From JBAZYZ01 sp964361185 (GTDB lineage Bacteria > Patescibacteriota > Minisyncoccia > Phycocordibacterales > VMEP01), in contig CAYHZS010000014.1 of NCBI GenBank assembly GCA_964361185.1, positions 1 to 15,491 of the forward strand: 15,491 nucleotides of DNA, in the 5' to 3' direction. Positions 11,587 to 15,491 of the stretch are shown here, one piece after another. A program made the position numbers and the translations under genes. The notes beneath the pieces are model-generated. The model saw only the letters and a list, made by a program, of their open reading frames with translations, was not told the origin of the DNA and did no database searches. Within the stretch, counting starts at the first letter, position 1; each line of letters begins with the position of its first letter.

Positions 11587-12816
11587 TTATTGCTTCAACA
11601 ATAATTCCACCGCTTTATCCAGCTGCGGGTCAAGGGTTTTGGCGATGTCATCATCCGTTGGAATTACTTCAAAGTCCGGAGTAAGCCCTCCTTCGGAAAT
11701 GGACAGTCCGTTGGGCGTAAGCCATCTGGCAATCGTCACTTTAAGAGAGGTATCGGAAGTAATGTTTACCAATTCCTGCACTGAGCCCTTACCGAATGTC
11801 TTTTCCCCAACCAGTTTGGCGACACCATGTTCAGAAAGCGCCCCGGCCAAAATTTCCGAAGCCGAAGCAGAACCTTTATTGACTAGTATCACGAACTTAA
11901 GCTTGTCATTGAAAATGTCATACCCCTTGCTCCTGAACACTTTCTCTCCTCCGGTTTTTCCTCCGTCTTCGCGTACCACTGTTTTACCGACGGGTAGAAA
12001 CCAACTTGCTATATCCACCGCCGCCTCTAGATAACCGCCCGGATTTCCTCTCAAGTCGAGAAGTAGTTTATCATTGCCGGACTCGACAAACTCACGAAGT
12101 GCGTTTCTAAACAAGTCAGGAGAGTTTGCGGAAAAACTGTAAAGTTTTATGACGAATATCCCGTCTTTTCGCTTCTCTGTGTCAATGGTTGGAATCTGGA
12201 TGGTATCACGAGTTATTTTAAGTTCAAGTGGCTGCTTTAATCCGTCTCTGAACAAGGATAGTTCCACCACTGTTCCTTTCTTTCCGCGGATTAAACTGAC
12301 TGCCTTATCCACTGTCATGTCAGTCGTAGGAGTACCATCAATTTTAAGTATTTTGTCTCCAGCCTTTATACCTGCATTATAGGCCGGGGTACCCTTAAGG
12401 GGTGAAATTACGGTTATTACGCGATCCCTTAATCCTATTTCCATGCCAACCCCGCTGAACTCTCCAGCAATTGATTCCTGGAAAGCCTTAGCTTCAACCG
12501 GCGGGAAGAATGTCGTATAGGGGTCCCCCATGGAAGAAGCAAGGCCGGAAATCGCGCCCCATACTTTTTCCTGGTCGGTCGGGATCATTTTCTTTGAGAC
12601 ATAACGGTCGGAAAGTATCCCCCAGACTTTCCAGAATGGGTCAAAATCTACCGTGTCAGAAGTAATGACCGTGGGTGATTTATTAGCAAGATTAATGTTT
12701 TGAACAACGACCGCGCGTGAATTTCCATAATAATACCCTATAGCGAAAGCACCGGTTAAAAGGAGTATGCCCGCCGCAATATAGGATATTAGAACTCTGC
12801 GGTTTTTAGGAAACAT
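11587..12816 (-). CDS. S41 carboxyl-terminal processing peptidase (CtpA-like)
   Basis: A 409-aa membrane-anchored serine protease. An N-terminal TM or uncleaved signal lies at about 10-30 (YIAAGILLLTGAFAIGYYYG). The N-terminal helical part (55-115) contains the GDPYTTFF block; a PDZ domain spans about 118-200 (SGVGMEIG ... SPLKGTPAYNAGIKAGDKILKIDG). The S41 core follows, with LLLDLRGNPGGYLEAA (251-266), the nucleophile S318 in NKGSASASE and the general base K343 in EKTFGKGS, 25 residues apart as in D1 processing protease. CtpA enzymes trim C-termini of envelope proteins or cut peptidoglycan hydrolases. The length matches the family. The gene is divergent from corA. Confidence 0.95.
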   Translation of the reverse strand: MFPKNRRVLISYIAAGILLLTGAFAIGYYYGNSRAVVVQNINLANKSPTVITSDTVDFDPFWKVWGILSDRYVSKKMIPTDQEKVWGAISGLASSMGDPYTTFFPPVEAKAFQESIAGEFSGVGMEIGLRDRVITVISPLKGTPAYNAGIKAGDKILKIDGTPTTDMTVDKAVSLIRGKKGTVVELSLFRDGLKQPLELKITRDTIQIPTIDTEKRKDGIFVIKLYSFSANSPDLFRNALREFVESGNDKLLLDLRGNPGGYLEAAVDIASWFLPVGKTVVREDGGKTGGEKVFRSKGYDIFNDKLKFVILVNKGSASASEILAGALSEHGVAKLVGEKTFGKGSVQELVNITSDTSLKVTIARWLTPNGLSISEGGLTPDFEVIPTDDDIAKTLDPQLDKAVELLLKQ

Positions 12817-12825
12817 ATGAAGAGG

Positions 12826-12854
12826 ATTATAACATGAAACTCAAAACGTGTAAC
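12826..12854 (-). promoter_or_regulatory. Promoter of S41 peptidase, 3-nt leader
   Basis: Minus-strand GTTACA (12854 to 12849), 17-bp spacer, extended -10 TGT-TATAAT (hexamer 12831 to 12826). The predicted start is 12819, only 3 nt before the ATG at 12816. Confidence 0.55.
12837..12849 (+). repeat. 13-bp direct repeat flanking corA (copy 1)
   Basis: AAACTCAAAACGT, repeated exactly at 13922-13934 on the other side of corA. Around it lie degenerate words such as GTTACAAGTTATATGTTATAA (as pieces of 12889-12909). It overlaps the S41 peptidase promoter spacer. Confidence 0.5.
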
Positions 12855-12931
12855 TTACAGTCTAAAAACTTCGTTCTCAAATGTTATAGGTTACAAGTTA
12901 TATGTTATAAAAATCGCTATATATTCCCCTC

Positions 12932-12960
12932 TTGGTCAAAAAATAGCGCCACGGTATAAT
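12932..12960 (+). promoter_or_regulatory. corA promoter
   Basis: TTGGTC (12932-12937), a 17-bp spacer and a perfect TATAAT (12955-12960). The predicted start is near 12967, a 28-nt leader without SD. The inverted repeat CGCTAT (12915-12920) / ATAGCG (12943-12948) brackets the -35 and could be an operator. Confidence 0.65.
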
Positions 12961-12994
12961 ACAAGGCAATAATAAACAATAATTATTTAAACAC

Positions 12995-13912
12995 ATGCTT
13001 ACAAAATTCACGTATAAACGGCTAACTTGGATAGACATCGAGTCTCCGTCCAAAGACGAGGTGCGGGAGGTCATGGAACGTTACAACATCCACCCACTCG
13101 TGGCTGAAGAACTCTTAAATGAAACCAGGAAACCCAAGGTGGATTATTATGGCAATCAGATTTATCTGGTCCTTCACTTCCCCACTGTCACCCATTCGCA
13201 TGAAGGCAGAGCTTGGCAGGAAGTGGATTTTGTCATAGGCAAAAATTTTCTTATCACAACCCACTACGAAACCGTTGATCCTTTGCTTGAATTCTCAAAA
13301 ATGTTCGAAGTAAACTCGGTGTTGGAAAAAAGCAACATGGGCGAGCATGCCGGTTTTCTCTTTTTCTACATAATGCGCGAACTGTACAAAAATATGGCGA
13401 GCGAATTGAACGTAATCCAAAAGATGCTGGAAAAAATCGAGGGGCGAATTTTCTCCGGAGACGAGAAGCTTATGGTTGAGGCAATATCAAAGGTTAACCA
13501 TAAGCTCATTAATTTCAAGCAGGCCGTCCGCTTCCATAAGGACGTCCTTTTGTCATTCGAGGTCGCGGCCAGGGACTTGTTTGGGGAGAAATTCGATTTT
13601 TATTCGAAAACCATACTGAATGAAGATTCGGAATTATCAAACATACTGGAAGGGCACAAAGAAATGCTTACCGATTTATGGAATACCAATGATTCCCTTC
13701 TCACCACAAAGACAAATGAGATAATGCGCGTGCTCACTACCATGGCGTTTATCATCTTACCGATGACTTTTATCACTCAGATTCTGGGCATCAGCTATCC
13801 GAATATCTTTCCGTTTATGAATACTCTGCCAGAATTTCTTCTCGTTGTAGCCGGAGTGCTTGTTGTCGGACTCATCACTTTCTTCATATTTAAGGGAAAG
13901 AAATGGCTGTAG
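12995..13912 (+). CDS. corA: CorA-family divalent metal channel with altered GMN motif
   Basis: A 305-aa CorA-family protein. The N-terminal alpha/beta domain (about 1-120) starts with WIDIESPSKDEVREVMERYNIHPLVAEEL and contains the ITTHYE strand; a long stalk helix (about 125-245) with the MRELYKNMASEL and KVNHKLINFK segments leads into TM1 (about 246-264) and TM2 (about 280-298), and a basic FKGKKWL tail ends in the cytosol. The pentamer normally conducts Mg2+ (Co2+, Ni2+) with the YGMN loop as selectivity filter. Here ITQILGISY aligns with the usual IAGIYGMNF, so GMN reads GIS (265-267); the loop FPFMNTLPE follows. Ion choice may differ. The gene is divergent from the S41 peptidase; the stop is TAG. 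Confidence 0.9.
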   Translation: MLTKFTYKRLTWIDIESPSKDEVREVMERYNIHPLVAEELLNETRKPKVDYYGNQIYLVLHFPTVTHSHEGRAWQEVDFVIGKNFLITTHYETVDPLLEFSKMFEVNSVLEKSNMGEHAGFLFFYIMRELYKNMASELNVIQKMLEKIEGRIFSGDEKLMVEAISKVNHKLINFKQAVRFHKDVLLSFEVAARDLFGEKFDFYSKTILNEDSELSNILEGHKEMLTDLWNTNDSLLTTKTNEIMRVLTTMAFIILPMTFITQILGISYPNIFPFMNTLPEFLLVVAGVLVVGLITFFIFKGKKWL

Positions 13913-13920
13913 CCCTTCTT

Positions 13921-13971
13921 AAAACTCAAAACGTAGAGCTTGAAACTTAGAGTTTCCACGTTATAAGTTTT
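13921..13971. repeat. Nested dyad and second copy of 13-bp repeat
   Basis: AAAACT (13921-13926) and AACGT (13930-13934) pair with ACGTT (13958-13962) and AGTTTT (13966-13971); inside, GAAACT (13942-13947) pairs with AGTTTC (13951-13956). AAACTCAAAACGT at 13922-13934 repeats 12837-12849. The cysS promoter lies inside this dyad. Confidence 0.5.
13940..13967 (+). promoter_or_regulatory. cysS promoter, 5-nt leader
   Basis: TTGAAA (13940-13945), 16-bp spacer, TATAAG (13962-13967). The predicted start is about 13974, 5 nt before the ATG at 13979. No SD and no room for a T-box leader. Confidence 0.55.
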
Positions 13972-13978
13972 ACGTTTT

Positions 13979-15361
13979 ATGATCACTCTATACAACACCC
14001 TCAGCCGGCAAAAGGAAGAATTTATGCCGATTAGGCCAGGAAAAGTTTCCATGTATCACTGCGGTCCGACGGTTTACAACTATGCGCATATAGGAAACCT
14101 TCGGCCGTATGTTTTCGCGGATATCCTTCGGCGCCTTTTTGAGCACAAAGGATTTTTAGTGAAACAGGTCATAAACATTACCGACGTGGGGCATTTGGTT
14201 AGTGATGCGGACGAAGGCGAAGACAAGATGGAAGTAGCGACAAAGCGTGAGGGAAAGACCGCAAGCGAAATTGCCATCTTTTACACAAATGATTTTTTTA
14301 ATGATCTGAAAAAACTAAATGTACAGACGGAACACACTGAATTTCCACGCGCAACCGAACATATTGCCGAGCAAATCGTACTCATAGAAAAACTGGGGGA
14401 AAAAGGTTTTACGTATACAACGTCCGATGGCATTTATTTCGATACGGGTAAATTAAGCAATTACGGCAAGCTTGCAAAGCTTGACATAGAAGGCTTGAGG
14501 GAGGGCGCCAGAATAGAAAGAAATCCTGAAAAGAAAAACATAACTGATTTTGCCCTCTGGAAGTTTTCACCGAAATCGGAAGGTGGAAAACGGGAACAGG
14601 AATGGGAATCGCCGTGGAGAGTCGGTTTTCCAGGTTGGCACATCGAATGCTCAGCGATGTCCATGAAATATCTGGGTGAACATTTTGATATCCATACTGG
14701 CGGGATTGACCATATACCGGTTCATCATACAAATGAAATCGCTCAATCGGAGGCAGTAACTGGAAAGCCGTTTGTGAATATGTGGATGCACTCAAATCAC
14801 ATACTTGTTGATGGAGAAAGGATGGCAAAATCTGCCGGCAATTTTTATACTTTGAAAAGTCTTGAAGAAAAAAGGGTACATCCTCTCGCCTATCGCTATT
14901 GGTTACTTACCGCCCATTACCGCACTTTGGTCAATTTTACTTGGGAGGCGGTCGAAGGCGCGCAAAACGCTTATGAAAAATTGATGGTATTTGTGGCTGA
15001 ATTACCTGATGGGGGCAAGGTTGATATCGCTTACAAGGCGGAGTTCGAAAGTTTTATCGAAGATGATTTGGACACGCCTAAAGCAATAGCTTTAATGTGG
15101 GAATTGGTGCGTGACCAGGAAGTATCTCCGGCCGATAAAAAAGCTACGATTTTATTTTTTGACGAAACATTAGGTTTAAATCTGAAAGAATCACAACATG
15201 AAGAAATTCCCGCCGATATTTCAGTGCTCGCGGAAAAACGCGAGAAGGCCAGAAATGAAAAGAATTGGCATCTGGCGGACGAACTCCGCCGGAATATTGA
15301 GGCCCGCGGATACGATTTAAAAGACACCGAGAACGGACCAAAAATCACGAGGAAGAAATAA
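13979..15361 (+). CDS. cysS: Cysteinyl-tRNA synthetase
   Basis: A 460-aa class I synthetase, full length (E. coli 461 aa), which charges tRNA-Cys in the cytosol. The HIGH motif is HIGN (37-40) in CGPTVYNYAHIGNLRPYV; the KMSKS motif is RMAKS (281-285) followed by AGNF. The catalytic zinc ligands that select Cys are all present: C28, C224, H249 and E253, each of the last three shifted by 15 from E. coli (C209, H234, E238). The DALR-type helical domain (about 330-400) and the short C-terminal end (ELRRNIEARGYDLKDTENGPK) are normal. It lies 66 bases after corA but has its own promoter. A repeat array starts right at its stop codon. Confidence 0.98.
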   Translation: MITLYNTLSRQKEEFMPIRPGKVSMYHCGPTVYNYAHIGNLRPYVFADILRRLFEHKGFLVKQVINITDVGHLVSDADEGEDKMEVATKREGKTASEIAIFYTNDFFNDLKKLNVQTEHTEFPRATEHIAEQIVLIEKLGEKGFTYTTSDGIYFDTGKLSNYGKLAKLDIEGLREGARIERNPEKKNITDFALWKFSPKSEGGKREQEWESPWRVGFPGWHIECSAMSMKYLGEHFDIHTGGIDHIPVHHTNEIAQSEAVTGKPFVNMWMHSNHILVDGERMAKSAGNFYTLKSLEEKRVHPLAYRYWLLTAHYRTLVNFTWEAVEGAQNAYEKLMVFVAELPDGGKVDIAYKAEFESFIEDDLDTPKAIALMWELVRDQEVSPADKKATILFFDETLGLNLKESQHEEIPADISVLAEKREKARNEKNWHLADELRRNIEARGYDLKDTENGPKITRKK

Positions 15362-15429
15362 AATGACGTCCTCCCCGCACTCCATCGCCTAAATCACGGC
15401 TGACACGGCGATTCCGTGCGGGGTTTCCT
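15362..15429 (-). mobile_element. GC-rich hairpin unit 1 (IS200/IS605 right-end-like)
   Basis: Arms CCCCGCAC (15373-15380) and GTGCGGGG (15416-15423) enclose 35 bases that hold a second stem, ATCGCC (15384-15389) with GGCGAT (15407-15412). On the minus strand it reads GGAAACCCCGCAC ... GTGCGGGGAGGACGTCATT, the form I know from right ends of IS200/IS605-type (tnpB) elements. It starts at the cysS stop codon. Confidence 0.55.
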
Positions 15430-15437
15430 GCTCATAT

Positions 15438-15474
15438 AATGACGTCCTCCCCGCACTCGCGTGCGGGGTTTCCT
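15438..15474 (-). mobile_element. GC-rich hairpin unit 2 (IS200/IS605 right-end-like)
   Basis: A second copy with the same arms (15449-15456 and 15461-15468) but only the loop TCGC. The first 19 bases (15438-15456) and the last 14 (15461-15474) match unit 1 exactly; the inner part differs. The plus-strand T-rich tail TTTCCTTT could also help end the cysS transcript. Confidence 0.55.
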
Positions 15475-15479
15475 TTGGG

Positions 15480-15489
15480 TCTCATGAGA
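15480..15489. repeat. 10-bp palindrome at right edge
   Basis: TCTCATGAGA is a perfect palindrome just past hairpin unit 2. It might be part of the same element, but the window ends here. Confidence 0.35.
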
Positions 15490-15491
15490 AT

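Overview
The window looks like a piece of a Patescibacteria (Candidate Phyla Radiation) genome, most likely a Parcubacteria-type lineage. This is inferred from gene content and style: small conserved membrane proteins of a kind I associate with that group, a split MacA/MacB-like exporter, a standalone Cas4/RecB-like nuclease, very tight gene packing, AT-rich degenerate intergenic repeats, and almost no Shine-Dalgarno (SD) sites. TAA, TAG and TGA all end recognisable genes, so the UGA-recoded lineages (Gracilibacteria, Absconditabacteria) are unlikely. No rRNA, tRNA or CRISPR array was found.

Layout. (1) 1-748: a small one-TM protein, a hairpin-rich spacer (343-515), a 31-aa basic protein and a bidirectional terminator. 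(2) 749-2489: a metallo-beta-lactamase-fold hydrolase (-) diverges from a TrmB-like regulator (+); a perfect 7-bp inverted repeat lies between them. (3) 2565-8125: a seven-gene minus-strand run, read from the right: HlyD/MacA-like adaptor, ABC ATPase, DUF1653 protein, FtsX/MacB-like permease, PEBP-family protein, two-TM protein, S66 (MccF/LD-carboxypeptidase) peptidase. (4) 8201-10031: a PD-(D/E)XK nuclease with a predicted 4Fe-4S cluster (+), convergent with a divergent Ham1/RdgB-like NTP pyrophosphatase (-). (5) 10239-11476: a membrane-anchored protein with an Ada-like C-terminal domain (-), then ribosomal proteins L27 (+) and L9 (-), convergent on a strong shared terminator. (6) 11587-15361: an S41 carboxyl-terminal processing peptidase (-), divergent from a CorA-type channel (+) with an altered GMN motif, then cysteinyl-tRNA synthetase (+). 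(7) 15362-15491: two tandem copies of a GC-rich hairpin resembling, on the minus strand, the right end of IS200/IS605-type elements.

Working together. The adaptor, ATPase and permease should form one tripartite exporter. The PEBP, two-TM and S66 genes behind them could share its transcript. The TrmB-like protein and the hydrolase form a likely local regulator-target pair. L27, L9 and CysRS are translation genes. The dominant regulatory theme is that a -10-like hexamer often sits 5 to 15 bases before the start codon, so many mRNAs here are predicted to be leaderless or nearly so.

No gene-free stretch exceeds 300 bases. The longest are 10032-10238 (two palindromes, no gene seen), 12817-12994 (divergent promoters and degenerate repeats) and 343-515 (stacked hairpins).
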